From contig NZ_LMOU01000001.1 in the NCBI RefSeq assembly GCF_001423615.1, positions 1,970,874 through 2,009,997 of the forward strand: a stretch of DNA of 39,124 nt, given 5' to 3'. This DNA is from Microbacterium sp. Leaf159. GTDB lineage: Bacteria; Actinomycetota; Actinomycetes; Actinomycetales; Microbacteriaceae. Shown in pieces: positions 25,471 through 34,373 of the stretch; position 1 is the stretch's first letter, and each line of letters begins with the position of its first letter. A program made the translations under genes and the position numbers. The notes beneath the pieces were generated by a model that searched no databases, was not told the DNA's origin, and saw only the letters and a program-made list of their open reading frames with translations.

Positions 25471-25476
25471 TACGGT
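25471..25476 (+). promoter_or_regulatory. -10 box of glgP
   Basis: TACGGT is six bases before GTG 25483. The gene is therefore separately transcribed from the peptide cassette and leaderless. Confidence 0.6.
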
Positions 25477-25482
25477 CGTCAC

Positions 25483-27969
25483 GTGCCCGAATCACGCTCT
25501 CCCCTGCATCCGCTCGCCCTCGCCCCCGTGATCGCACCGCCGAGCACGGCGGACGAGTTCGCGAAGCGGTTCCTGCACAACCTCAACTTCGACCGCGGCG
25601 TCGCCCTGTCGGCATCCAGCGCGAACGACCGCTACCTCGCGCTCGCCCACACCGTGCGCGACTATCTGATGGCGCGCTGGCTCGAAGACGTACGGCACCA
25701 GAAGGAGGTGCAGGCGAAGGGCGTCTGCTATCTCTCGGCCGAGTACCTGCTCGGCCGTCAGCTCGACAACAACCTGCTCGCGGCCGACCTCACCGAGGTC
25801 GCCGGCGAGGCGCTCGCCTCGTGCGGCGTCTCGCTCGACGAGCTCCGTGCACACGAGGTCGAACCGGGTCTCGGCAACGGCGGACTCGGACGCCTCGCGG
25901 CCTGCTTCATCGACTCGCTCGCCACGATGGCGGTGCCGAGCATCGGCTACGGCATCCGCTACGAATACGGCATCTTCCGCCAGACGTTCGTCGAAGGACA
26001 GCAGGTCGAGCAGCCGGATGCGTGGCTCGCTCTCGGCTCTCCGTGGGAGTTCGCCCGCCCCGAAGACGCGCAGACCATCGCGTTCGGCGGCCACACCGAG
26101 AAGTACGACGACGAGGGCATCACCCGCAGCCGCTGGGTGCCCGCCTGGAACGTGCAGGCCGTGCCCTACAACTACATGGTCCCGGGTTTCCGGAACGGCC
26201 GAGTCAACACACTGCGCCTCTGGAGCGCTGTCGCCACCAGCGCCTTCGACCTGCGCATCTTCAACTCGGGCGACTACGAAGAGGCGGTGCGGGCTCAGAC
26301 CTTCGCCGAGAACATCTCGAAGGTGCTCTACCCCGAGGACTCCACCCCGCAGGGCAAGGAGCTGCGCCTGCAGCAGCAGTACTTCTTCGTCGCAGCCTCG
26401 ATCCACGACTTCCTCGACAACATGCTCGCCGACGGCTTCGACCTCGCGAACCTGCCCGAGCGCGTGATCTTCCAGCTCAACGACACCCACCCGGTGATCG
26501 CGGTGCCGGAGTTCATGCGCGTGCTCATCGACGAGAAGCACCTCGAATGGGATGCCGCGTGGGCGATCACCCGGCAGTGCTTCGCCTACACGTGTCACAC
26601 GCTGCTTCCTGAGGCGCTGGAGGTCTGGCCGGTCGAGCTGATGGGCCGACTGCTGCCGCGGCACCTCGAGATCATCTACCGCATCAACGACGAGTTCCTC
26701 CTGGCGGTGCGCGAGCGTTACGGCGACGACGAGATGCTCGTGCGCAACATGTCGATCATCGCCGAGCATCCGGTCCGTTCGGTGCGCATGGCGTACCTCG
26801 CGACGGTCGCCGGCGCGAAGGTCAACGGCGTCGCAGAGCTCCACTCACAGCTGCTGCGCGACAAGGTGCTCCACGACTTCGATGCGTTCTTCCCGGGCAA
26901 GTTCACGAACGTCACGAACGGCGTCACCCCTCGTCGGTTCCTGCGTCTCGCGAACCCCGAGCTCTCGTCGCTCATCACCGCGGCGATCGGGGAGGGCTGG
27001 ACGACCGACCTCGAACGGCTGCGTGAGCTCGAGCCGTTCGCCGAGGATGTCGAGTTCCGGGCGGCCTTCGCGGGCGTGAAAGCGGCGAACAAGCGCCGCC
27101 TGAGCGAAGTGCTGCGCGAGCGCGACGGCGTCGAGATCAGCGATGGCCACATGCTCGACGTCATGGTCAAGCGCCTGCACGAGTACAAGCGGCAGCTGCT
27201 GAAGGTGCTGCACATCGTCACGACCTACGAGGGCGTGATCTCGGGGCGCATCGCCGTGTCGGACGTCGTGCCGCGCACCGCGATCTTCGGGGCGAAGGCA
27301 GCACCCGGCTACGCGATGGCGAAGCGCATCATCCATCTGATCAACGCCGTCGGCGAGGTCGTGAACACCGACCCTCGTCTCGAAGGGCGACTGAAGGTCG
27401 TCTTCCCGCCCAACTACAACGTGACCCTCGCCGAGCGCGTGATCCCCGCAGCCGACCTCTCGGAGCAGATCTCGCTCGCCGGCAAGGAGGCGTCGGGCAC
27501 CGGCAACATGAAGTTCGCCCTGAACGGCGCTCTCACGATCGGCACGGATGACGGTGCGAACGTCGAGATCCGCGAACTCGTCGGCGATGACCACTTCTAC
27601 CTGTTCGGCATGAGCGAGCCCGAGGTCGAAGACCTCAGCATCCGCGGTTACCGGCCGCAGGACTTCTACCAGGCCGACGAGGGCCTCCGTCGGGCGATCG
27701 ACCTGATCGCCTCCGGCGCCTTCTCGCGCGGCGACCGCTCGGTGTTCGAGCCCGTGGTGTCGAACCTGCTCTACGAGGACCGCTTCATGGTGCTCGCCGA
27801 CTACGCGTCGTACATCGAGGCGCAGAGCAGAGTGGATGCCGCATACGCCGACCAGGACGCGTGGACCCGCTCGGCGATCCTCAACGTCGCCCGGACGGGT
27901 TTCTTCTCGTCCGACCGCTCGATCCGCGACTACATCGACCGGATCTGGCATACCCCTCCGCTCGTCTGA
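25483..27969 (+). CDS. glgP: Glycogen/starch/alpha-glucan phosphorylase
   Basis: An 828-residue cytoplasmic enzyme that releases glucose-1-phosphate from glycogen or maltodextrins. Marks are YLSAEYLLGRQL, EPGLGNGGLGRLAACFIDS, the FQLNDTHP motif, and EASGTGNMKFALNGALTIGT with the pyridoxal-phosphate Lys677. Length and order match the GlgP/MalP family (GT35). No other glycogen gene is next to it. The GTG start is fixed by its -10 box. Confidence 0.96.
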   Translation: MPESRSPLHPLALAPVIAPPSTADEFAKRFLHNLNFDRGVALSASSANDRYLALAHTVRDYLMARWLEDVRHQKEVQAKGVCYLSAEYLLGRQLDNNLLAADLTEVAGEALASCGVSLDELRAHEVEPGLGNGGLGRLAACFIDSLATMAVPSIGYGIRYEYGIFRQTFVEGQQVEQPDAWLALGSPWEFARPEDAQTIAFGGHTEKYDDEGITRSRWVPAWNVQAVPYNYMVPGFRNGRVNTLRLWSAVATSAFDLRIFNSGDYEEAVRAQTFAENISKVLYPEDSTPQGKELRLQQQYFFVAASIHDFLDNMLADGFDLANLPERVIFQLNDTHPVIAVPEFMRVLIDEKHLEWDAAWAITRQCFAYTCHTLLPEALEVWPVELMGRLLPRHLEIIYRINDEFLLAVRERYGDDEMLVRNMSIIAEHPVRSVRMAYLATVAGAKVNGVAELHSQLLRDKVLHDFDAFFPGKFTNVTNGVTPRRFLRLANPELSSLITAAIGEGWTTDLERLRELEPFAEDVEFRAAFAGVKAANKRRLSEVLRERDGVEISDGHMLDVMVKRLHEYKRQLLKVLHIVTTYEGVISGRIAVSDVVPRTAIFGAKAAPGYAMAKRIIHLINAVGEVVNTDPRLEGRLKVVFPPNYNVTLAERVIPAADLSEQISLAGKEASGTGNMKFALNGALTIGTDDGANVEIRELVGDDHFYLFGMSEPEVEDLSIRGYRPQDFYQADEGLRRAIDLIASGAFSRGDRSVFEPVVSNLLYEDRFMVLADYASYIEAQSRVDAAYADQDAWTRSAILNVARTGFFSSDRSIRDYIDRIWHTPPLV

Positions 27970-27984
27970 GGCGACCCCGCAGAA

Positions 27985-28043
27985 CTCCGGTCGCAGTTTG
28001 TGCCTCTCGCAGAAGATGTGAGCGACACAAACTGCGATCGGAG
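27985..28043. repeat. Spaced inverted repeat after glgP
   Basis: Arms 27985-28002 and 28026-28043 match at 17 of 18 positions (core CGCAGTTTGTG / CACAAACTGCG). It starts 15 bases after the glgP stop and may end that transcript. The AGTT-GTG core resembles the outer arms at 7835-7914, so both may belong to one dispersed family. Confidence 0.65.
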
Positions 28044-28062
28044 AGCGTGGAGGAGCCCCGTC

Positions 28063-28091
28063 TTGACAAAGTCGAGATATATCGTGTTACT
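28063..28091 (+). promoter_or_regulatory. Promoter of DUF4097-padR operon
   Basis: A perfect TTGACA (28063-28068) is 17 bases from GTTACT (28086-28091). A half operator GATATATCGTGTT (28076-28088) covers the spacer. Confidence 0.65.
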
Positions 28092-28097
28092 CTTCCT

Positions 28098-28117
28098 GAA
28101 CACGATATATCGTGTTC
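28098..28117. promoter_or_regulatory. PadR operator
   Basis: GAACACGATATATCGTGTTC is a perfect 20-bp palindrome at the expected transcription start. Thirteen of its bases recur 28 bp upstream. PadR sites often carry such AT-rich palindromes, and a padR gene is second in this operon. Confidence 0.8.
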
Positions 28118-28139
28118 CCTCAACACAGGAGAAGCAGAC

Positions 28140-28979
28140 ATGACCGAGAAGTGGCTCATCGCCCCGGGCGAAGAACGCGTCATCGACATCGAGAACGTCA
28201 CCCGCCTGAAGATCGGTCTGGTCGGCGGCCAGGTCGACGTCATCGCGCACGACGAACCCGGCATCCGCATCGAGGTCCATGGTGTGACCACCAAGGACCT
28301 CCGCATCGAGTCGAACGACGGCGAGGTCGAGATCGACCACCCGCAGCTCGGCTGGGACAACTTCCTCGAGGTGTTCCGCAACTTCGGCTCCGGCGGCCCC
28401 AGGGCCGAGGTCAGCGTCGCGGTCCCCCGCTCGATCGCCCTCAACCTCGGCGTCGTCAGCGCAGGCGCGCTGGTCTCCGGCATCCGCAACGACGCCCGCC
28501 TCAACACCGTCTCGGGCGACATCATCGTCGACACCCTGATCGGCGACCTGACCGTGAACTCGGTCTCGGGCGACGTGCAGGTGCGCGGTCTCACCGGTTC
28601 CATCAGCGCGAACAGCGTCTCGGGAGATGTGGCCGTCACCGGCACCGTCCGCCGCGCGACCGTCGACATCGTGTCGGGCTCGACGCTCGTCGATGCCGCG
28701 GGAGATGTGAACACGATCAACGTCAACTCCGTCTCGGGCGGCACCACCGTGCGCCTCGACGAGTCGCTCGCCGCCAACTACGTCGTGCGCTCGCTGAGCG
28801 GACGCCTCCTGATCGACGGCATCGAGCGCAGCGCCTCCGGTCCGAGCAACTACACGGGCTCGACCGGCGAGCTCGCGGGACGCTTCGTCGATCTGCGCGC
28901 CAACTCCGTCTCGGGTGGCGTGACGGTGCTGCGGCGCACGCCCGCCTCGATCACGAACGATGCGGAGTGGGAAGCATGA
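28140..28979 (+). CDS. DUF4097 beta-strand repeat protein
   Basis: A 279-residue protein without signal peptide or membrane span. The centre and C-terminus repeat the pattern N-S-V-S-G-D/G-x-x-V about every 15-25 residues (seven VSG-like copies), giving a right-handed beta-solenoid as in DUF4097 (adhesin-like) proteins. AGGAGAA precedes the ATG. Its stop overlaps the padR start (ATGA). The pairing with PadR is common in actinobacteria; the function is unknown. Confidence 0.88.
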   Translation: MTEKWLIAPGEERVIDIENVTRLKIGLVGGQVDVIAHDEPGIRIEVHGVTTKDLRIESNDGEVEIDHPQLGWDNFLEVFRNFGSGGPRAEVSVAVPRSIALNLGVVSAGALVSGIRNDARLNTVSGDIIVDTLIGDLTVNSVSGDVQVRGLTGSISANSVSGDVAVTGTVRRATVDIVSGSTLVDAAGDVNTINVNSVSGGTTVRLDESLAANYVVRSLSGRLLIDGIERSASGPSNYTGSTGELAGRFVDLRANSVSGGVTVLRRTPASITNDAEWEA

Positions 28980-29602
28980 GCCCCGCAGTCTTCTCCCACG
29001 GCGACCTGAGGCTCTACCTCCTGTCGCTGCTCGCCGAGGCGCCTCAGCACGGCTACGGGATCATCCAGGCTCTGACCGACCGCACCGGTGGCACCTACAC
29101 CCCGAGCGCCGGCACCATCTACCCCCGACTCGCGAAGCTCGAGGAAGAGGGGCTCGTCTCGAAGACCGTCGACGGCCGCACCACGATCTACGCGATCACG
29201 GATGCCGGACGCACCGAGCTCGCAGCCCGCGAGGGCGACCTCGCCGGCATCGAGGCGGGACTCACCGATTCGGTGCGGCTGATCGCCAACGAGGTTCGCC
29301 AGAGCGTCAAGGAGGCGATGAAGAGCCTCCGCGCCGACCTCGCCACCGCTGAGAAGGACGACCGCGCAGCATCCAAATCCCGACCCCGCACCGCGGGCGA
29401 CGACGAGCGCATCATCACGCGTGAAGAGATGCACCGAGCGGATGCCGTCATCAACGCCTTCCGCGCACGAGTGCGCACCGACCTGCGCACACACATCGCG
29501 AAGGGCGGCACGCTCCCCTCATCCGTGGTCACGCAGCTGGAGGACGGACTGGATGCCGCCGCTCGCGGCATCACCACCGCGTTGTCGTCGCTCGGGCGCT
29601 GA
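28976..29602 (+). CDS. PadR-family transcriptional regulator
   Basis: A 208-residue regulator. The winged helix is at about residues 8-82 (LYLLSLLAEAPQHGYGIIQ, then GTIYPRLAKLEEEGLVSK). The C-terminal half is helical and charged and would be the dimer and effector part. It should repress its own operon through the palindrome at 28098-28117. Confidence 0.92.
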   Translation: MSPAVFSHGDLRLYLLSLLAEAPQHGYGIIQALTDRTGGTYTPSAGTIYPRLAKLEEEGLVSKTVDGRTTIYAITDAGRTELAAREGDLAGIEAGLTDSVRLIANEVRQSVKEAMKSLRADLATAEKDDRAASKSRPRTAGDDERIITREEMHRADAVINAFRARVRTDLRTHIAKGGTLPSSVVTQLEDGLDAAARGITTALSSLGR

Positions 29603-29632
29603 GTCCTCACACATCTCGTCTCGCTCCGCCCG

Positions 29633-29667
29633 CTCGACGACCGGGAGGAACAGCTCCGGTCGTCGAG
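29633..29667. terminator. Bidirectional terminator between padR and USP genes
   Basis: CTCGACGACCGG (29633-29644) pairs perfectly with 29656-29667 around an 11-base loop; imperfect pairing extends it outward. Confidence 0.7.
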
Positions 29668-29680
29668 CGAGGAGCGCCGC

Positions 29681-29705
29681 GACGAGACGAGACGAGACGA
29701 GACGA
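29681..29705. repeat. Pentanucleotide tandem repeat (GACGA)5
   Basis: Five perfect copies of GACGA lie between the terminator and the stop codon of the stress protein, ending five bases short of that stop. It could vary in copy number by slippage but changes no protein. Confidence 0.85.
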
Positions 29706-29710
29706 GCTGC

Positions 29711-30253
29711 CTACTCGGTCCAGATCTCGGGCTGAGTGTCGGGCACAGGATCCTGCAGCGGAACGACGAGCACCGATCGGTGCTGGCGGTGGGCGAGGCG
29801 GGCGGCGACCGAGCCGGTGAAGAACTCGCGGATGGATTCGCCGATGCCGCGCTTGCGCGTGCCGACCACGATCAGCTGCGCATCGAGCTTGTTGGCGAGC
29901 GCCTTGATGGCGAGCGCCGGGTCTCCGACGAGCTGACGGGCGGTCCAGGTGAGGCCGGTGCCGTCGAGTGCGGCTGACGCCTCGGCCTGCACGGCTTCGA
30001 ACTCGGCCGTGCCCGCGTCGAAGTTGATGTCAATGGGTGCCGAATGCACATACCCGTCAGGATCTTCGTAGGTGACGAAGCGCGTGACGTCGACGTGGGC
30101 GACCACGAGCGGCACGCGAAGAAGCCGTGCGAATCTCGCGGCTTCTTCGATCACTCGCGCGGCTTGCCCCGGCTGCATCCCGACGATCACTGCCTTCTGC
30201 AGTGTCGCGTTCTGCGCGGCCTCGTCGGAGGGCGTCGAGGTGTTGTCGGTCAT
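29711..30253 (-). CDS. Universal stress protein family protein
   Basis: A 180-residue single-domain UspA-like protein. The ATP-binding loop is recognisable: VVGTRKRGIGESIREFFTGS, then SVLVVP. The start is ATG 30253 with GAAGGGAGC upstream, rather than the in-frame ATG at 30271. It is divergent from the DUF3073 gene. Such proteins help survival under starvation and other stress. Confidence 0.92.
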   Translation of the reverse strand: MTDNTSTPSDEAAQNATLQKAVIVGMQPGQAARVIEEAARFARLLRVPLVVAHVDVTRFVTYEDPDGYVHSAPIDINFDAGTAEFEAVQAEASAALDGTGLTWTARQLVGDPALAIKALANKLDAQLIVVGTRKRGIGESIREFFTGSVAARLAHRQHRSVLVVPLQDPVPDTQPEIWTE

Positions 30254-30307
30254 GAGGATCGCTCCCTTCACCAGCTGCCAACGGGCCAGTGCGGTCTGGC
30301 CGCGTGC

Positions 30308-30343
30308 TATTCTGAATGCTACTCTTACCGGCCCTCAGCCGGT
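30308..30343 (+). promoter_or_regulatory. Promoter region and leader hairpin of DUF3073 gene
   Basis: TATTCT (30308-30313) and TACTCT (30320-30325) are two candidate -10 boxes. ACCGGC-CCTCA-GCCGGT (30327-30343) would be a small hairpin at the start of the message. The divergent stress gene shares this 149-base gap. No -35 box is convincing. Confidence 0.35.
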
Positions 30344-30402
30344 GTCGTGAATGACTCGGGCCTGTTGTTGCCCGCAGCTTAACTCGTGAGGGGGTCTCAG
30401 GC

Positions 30403-30591
30403 ATGGGCCGTGGCCGTCAAAAGGCGAAACACACAAAGATCGCCCGCGAACTGAAGTCGTTCAGTCCGTCGGTGAACTACTCGGCGCTCGAGCGCGAGCT
30501 CGCGCACCCGAGCGACTCTGAAGATGCATACGTCGACAAGTGGGCCGACGAGTATGCAGACGAAGACGAGGACGAGCTCGAAAAGGCCTGA
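30403..30591 (+). CDS. DUF3073 small acidic-tailed protein
   Basis: A 62-residue protein of the actinobacterial DUF3073 family. The N-terminus is basic (MGRGRQKAKHTKIARELK) and the C-terminus strongly acidic (DKWADEYADEDEDELEKA). The basic start suits nucleic acid or ribosome contact, but the function is not known. GAGGGGG precedes the ATG and a terminator follows. Confidence 0.92.
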   Translation: MGRGRQKAKHTKIARELKSFSPSVNYSALERELAHPSDSEDAYVDKWADEYADEDEDELEKA

Positions 30592-30615
30592 CCGCCCTTT
30601 CGTTCGTCGTCGTAT

Positions 30616-30636
30616 CCCCCGTGTACCCCACGGGGG
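30616..30636 (+). terminator. Terminator after DUF3073 gene
   Basis: CCCCCGTG (30616-30623) pairs with CACGGGGG (30629-30636) and is followed by TTTCGT. Confidence 0.8.
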
Positions 30637-30712
30637 TTTCGTCGTGTCCGGAATCTCGGAACACCGTGCCGTGATCGCGGCGCCGGTCACGGATGCGGCG
30701 TCTCTCACCTGA

Positions 30713-30718
30713 CAGAAT
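30713..30718 (+). promoter_or_regulatory. -10 box of MOSC gene
   Basis: CAGAAT is six bases before ATG 30725, fitting a leaderless message. Confidence 0.5.
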
Positions 30719-30724
30719 CGCCCC

Positions 30725-31546
30725 ATGGCACACGTCGTCTCGCTCTACCGTCATCCGATCAAGGGCTTCACGGCCGAGTCCGTCGACAGGCTCACGGTGC
30801 AGCCCGACGGTCGGATAGCCGGCGACAGAGTGCTCGCGTTCCGCTTCGGGGATGCGACGACGCCGGAGGATCGCGACGGCCTCGACTACTGGCCGAAGGC
30901 GAAGGGGCTCTCGCTTCAGGACTTCCCGACGCTCGCCTCGCTGCGGACCCGCTACGACGACCAGGAGCGACGCGTGCGCATCGAGCATTCCGGGTCAGTC
31001 CTCGTGGAGGCGGGGCTCGACGACGACGGGCGCACGCAGCTCGCGGATGCGGTGACGGAGTTCGTCCTCACAAGCGCCGAGGGCCGCAGAATCCAGCGCC
31101 CGGGGCGGCTGCCCCTTGTCCTCGTCGGAGACGGTGCGACTTCGAGGTTCCAGGATCGCCCCCGCGGCTACGTCTCCGTGCACAGCAGCGGCAGCGTGAG
31201 CGCATTGGGCGAGGCCCTCGGCACGGATGTCGACGACCGCCGCTTCCGCTCGAACATCGTCATCGACGATGTCGCCGCGTGGTCGGAACTCGAATGGACG
31301 GGTGAGGTGATCGTCGGCGACGTGTCTTTCGAGGCCGCGGGCCCCATCGTGCGATGCCTGGCGACGCATGCGAACCCCGACACCGGCGTGCGCGACGCGA
31401 AAGTGCTCACGACACTCACCACCGCGTTCTCGCAGGCCGAGCCCACCCTCGGGCGGCTTCTCCTTCCCGGCTCCGCGTCAGCCGACGCGCAGACCCCCTG
31501 GACGGGCGGCACCATCCGTCTCGGCGATGCAGTCACCGCGCACTGA
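30725..31546 (+). CDS. MOSC domain-containing protein
   Basis: A 273-residue protein with the MOSC N-terminal beta-barrel (VVSLYRHPIKGFTAESVDRL) and the C-terminal MOSC domain. The conserved Cys211 lies in VRCLATHANPDTG. MOSC proteins handle sulfur with molybdenum cofactor, as in N-hydroxylated compound reduction. It converges on the MFS gene with only 32 bases between, and no hairpin is seen there. Confidence 0.9.
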   Translation: MAHVVSLYRHPIKGFTAESVDRLTVQPDGRIAGDRVLAFRFGDATTPEDRDGLDYWPKAKGLSLQDFPTLASLRTRYDDQERRVRIEHSGSVLVEAGLDDDGRTQLADAVTEFVLTSAEGRRIQRPGRLPLVLVGDGATSRFQDRPRGYVSVHSSGSVSALGEALGTDVDDRRFRSNIVIDDVAAWSELEWTGEVIVGDVSFEAAGPIVRCLATHANPDTGVRDAKVLTTLTTAFSQAEPTLGRLLLPGSASADAQTPWTGGTIRLGDAVTAH

Positions 31547-31578
31547 AGCCGCGGCGCACTGAGGTCACCACGCTCGAC

Positions 31579-32898
31579 TCACCAGCGGCCGTGCCGGCGC
31601 TCCCAGTCCTCTTCGATCGTGCGGCGCCGACCCGCGATCCACCCTGCGGGGATCACGGCGATCAGCACGCCCACGAGCAGCCAGAGCGGGATCAGCCAAC
31701 TGTCGGTCGCGTCGTGGAGCAGCCCGATCAGCAGCGGGAACACTGCAGCCACCGCATAGCCGATGCTCTGCACGAACCCGCTGAGCGCGACGGCGCTCTC
31801 GGGCGTGCGGGCGCGGATGCTGAGCAGCACCAGCGCGAGCGGGAACAGCGCGGCAGCGAGGCCGAAGAACGCCACCCACAGCGGCATGCCCACGGTCGGG
31901 AGGAACAGCATCCCCGCGAGTCCGATGAGCCCGGAGGCGATCGCGCTGAAGAAGACCGGACGAGTCGCCTGGAAGCGCACGATGAGGATCGGGACCAGCA
32001 GCGAGCACGGCAGACCCATGAGCCCGAACAGGGACAGCAGCAGTCCGGCGTTGGCGGGTGACACGCCTCCCACATCGATCATGATCGTGGGCAGCCAGGC
32101 GAACGACACGTAGGCGATCGTCGAGGAGGACGCGAAGACCAGCGCGATCGACCAGGCCATGGGCAGCCGCCAGAGCCGACCGAAGACTCGGGGGTTCGCC
32201 GGGGTCGTGGCGATCGGGCCGGTCGCCATCGATGCCGCATCGAACGACTCGTCCGCTGCCTCCGCGGCGTCGGAAGACTCAGGCGGGCGGGATGCGCTCG
32301 ACGCCGCCGCGACGGCATCCGCTCGGTGCGTGATCAGCATCGTCACCCACGGCACCAGGGCGATCGCGGCGAACACGCCCCACATGCCGAGCGAGACTCG
32401 CCACCCCGCCGAGTCGGCGACCGGCACCGCGACCAGCGGCGGCACGAACGTCGACACCGCCATGGTGGTCGAGTACACGGTCATCATCAGACCGAGGCGA
32501 TCGGGGAAGTACTTCTTCACGAGCGGCGGCAGCAGCACGTTGCCCGAGCCGACTCCGGCGAACACCACGGCCGTCGCTGCGAGCAGCGAGGTCGAATCGA
32601 CGGCGAGGCCTCGCAGCAGCAGCCCGGCGGCGATCAGACCGATCGCGACGACCGCGACGCGTTCGAGGCCGAATCGACCTTCGAACACGGGGGTGAGCAG
32701 GCCGAACACCGCGAAGCACACCGGCGGGGCGGCGCCGATCAGTCCGACCACGACCGACGACACCGTGAACTCCTCGGCGATGTGATCGATCACCGGCGAG
32801 AGGGATGCCACGGCGGACCGCAATGAGAACGCGACCAGCACGATGCCGATCAGCGCGAGCGCACGTCCGCGCCAGAGCGGCTGCGCACGCGAGGTCAC
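31579..32898 (-). CDS. MFS transporter, CynX/NimT family
   Basis: A 439-residue transporter with twelve likely spans and a long Ala/Ser/Asp-rich cytoplasmic loop in the middle. The N-terminal RSAVASLSPVID and GSGNVLLPPLVKKYFPDR are typical of the CynX/NimT branch (cyanate or nitroimidazole type). GTG 32898 is chosen because it overlaps the purF stop (GTGA); a GTG at 32922 is possible. It is the third gene of the purM-purF operon. Confidence 0.88.
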   Translation of the reverse strand: MTSRAQPLWRGRALALIGIVLVAFSLRSAVASLSPVIDHIAEEFTVSSVVVGLIGAAPPVCFAVFGLLTPVFEGRFGLERVAVVAIGLIAAGLLLRGLAVDSTSLLAATAVVFAGVGSGNVLLPPLVKKYFPDRLGLMMTVYSTTMAVSTFVPPLVAVPVADSAGWRVSLGMWGVFAAIALVPWVTMLITHRADAVAAASSASRPPESSDAAEAADESFDAASMATGPIATTPANPRVFGRLWRLPMAWSIALVFASSSTIAYVSFAWLPTIMIDVGGVSPANAGLLLSLFGLMGLPCSLLVPILIVRFQATRPVFFSAIASGLIGLAGMLFLPTVGMPLWVAFFGLAAALFPLALVLLSIRARTPESAVALSGFVQSIGYAVAAVFPLLIGLLHDATDSWLIPLWLLVGVLIAVIPAGWIAGRRRTIEEDWERRHGRW

Positions 32899-34367
32899 GA
32901 GGTCTGCGACCCCTCCACCCACGCGAGGTATTCGTCTGACACGGTGCCCGTGACGTACTTTCCGTCGAAGCAGCTCATGTCGAGGTCGCTGAGCACCGAT
33001 CCCTCGGTGATCGCGGCCTTGAGATCGTCGACCTCCTGGTAGACCAGGTGGTCGCAGCCCAGCTCGGCGGCGATCTCGGGGATCGTGCGCCCGTGGGCGA
33101 TGAGCTCGTGACGCGACGGCATGTTGATGCCGTACACGTGCGGATGCCGCACGGGCGGCGCCGCGGAGGCGAAGGTGACCGAGGTGGCGCCCGCATCCCG
33201 CGCCATCTGGATGATCTCCTTCGACGTCGTACCGCGCACGATCGAGTCGTCGATCAGCAGCACGTTCTTGCCCTGGAACTCGGTCGACATCGCGTTGAGC
33301 TTCTGACGCACGCTCTTCTTGCGCACCGCCTGGCCGGGCATGATGAAGGTGCGGCCGACATAGCGGTTCTTGTAGAAGCCCTCGCGGTATTCGATACCCA
33401 GCTTGCGGGCGACCTCCATCGCCGCGGGGCGGGAGGAGTCGGGGATCGGCATGACGACGTCGATCTTGTCCATCGGCACGTGCTTCGCGATCGTGTCGGC
33501 GAGACGGTCACCCATGCGCAGACGCGACTCGTAGACCGAGACGCCGTTCATGACCGAGTCGGGACGCGCGAGGTAGACGTACTCGAAAGCGCACGGCGCG
33601 AGCACGGCATCCTTCGCGCACTGCCTGCTGTGCAGCTCGCCCTCGTTCGTGATGAAGATCGCCTCACCCGGCTCGACCTCGCGGACGACCTCGTAGTCGG
33701 CGTTCTCGAGCACCAGCGACTCGCTCGCGACGACCCACTCGTCGCGACCCTCTGCGCCGGGGACGGTCGAGGGGCGACGGCCGAGAATGAGGGGGCGGAT
33801 GCCGAACGGGTCGCGGAAAGCGAGCAGACCGTATCCGGCGATCACCGCGATGACGGCGTAGGCACCCTCGATGCGCTCATGCGTGCGCTCGACGGCCTCG
33901 AAGATGCGCTCGGCGTCGAGGTCGACCGTCGACGTCGTGTTCTGCAGTTCGCCGGCGAGGACGTTGAGCAGCAGCTCTGTGTCGCTCGACGAGTTGAGGT
34001 GACGGCGGTCGCGCTTGGCCATGTCGGCCGTGAGCTCGCGCGTGTTCGTCAGGTTGCCGTTGTGGATGAGGATGATGCCGTACGGTGCGTTCACGTAGAA
34101 CGGCTGCATCTCCTCTTCGTTCGAGGCCGTGCCCTTGGTCGCGTAGCGCACATGACCGAGCCCGACGTTCCCGAGGAGCCCCCGCATGTCACGGGTGCGG
34201 AACGCTTCGCGCACCATGCCCTGCGCCTTGGCGTTGTGCATGACGCCGTTCGCCTCAGCTGTGGCGATTCCCGTCGCATCCTGGCCGCGGTGCTGCAGCA
34301 GCAGGAGTGCGTCGTAGATGTCCTGATTGACCGGGGCAGAGCCCACCATTCCGACGATGCCGCACAT
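32895..34367 (-). CDS. purF: Amidophosphoribosyltransferase
   Basis: A 490-residue enzyme that makes phosphoribosylamine from PRPP and glutamine, the first step of purine synthesis. The N-terminal Cys2 (MCGIVGMVG) is the glutaminase nucleophile. The PRPP loop is VLLIDDSIVRGTTS. Class II glutamine amidotransferase motifs (LLLQHRGQDA, GHVRYAT) are intact. It follows purM by six bases and overlaps the MFS gene. Confidence 0.98.
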   Translation of the reverse strand: MCGIVGMVGSAPVNQDIYDALLLLQHRGQDATGIATAEANGVMHNAKAQGMVREAFRTRDMRGLLGNVGLGHVRYATKGTASNEEEMQPFYVNAPYGIILIHNGNLTNTRELTADMAKRDRRHLNSSSDTELLLNVLAGELQNTTSTVDLDAERIFEAVERTHERIEGAYAVIAVIAGYGLLAFRDPFGIRPLILGRRPSTVPGAEGRDEWVVASESLVLENADYEVVREVEPGEAIFITNEGELHSRQCAKDAVLAPCAFEYVYLARPDSVMNGVSVYESRLRMGDRLADTIAKHVPMDKIDVVMPIPDSSRPAAMEVARKLGIEYREGFYKNRYVGRTFIMPGQAVRKKSVRQKLNAMSTEFQGKNVLLIDDSIVRGTTSKEIIQMARDAGATSVTFASAAPPVRHPHVYGINMPSRHELIAHGRTIPEIAAELGCDHLVYQEVDDLKAAITEGSVLSDLDMSCFDGKYVTGTVSDEYLAWVEGSQTS

Positions 34368-34373
34368 GGGCTC

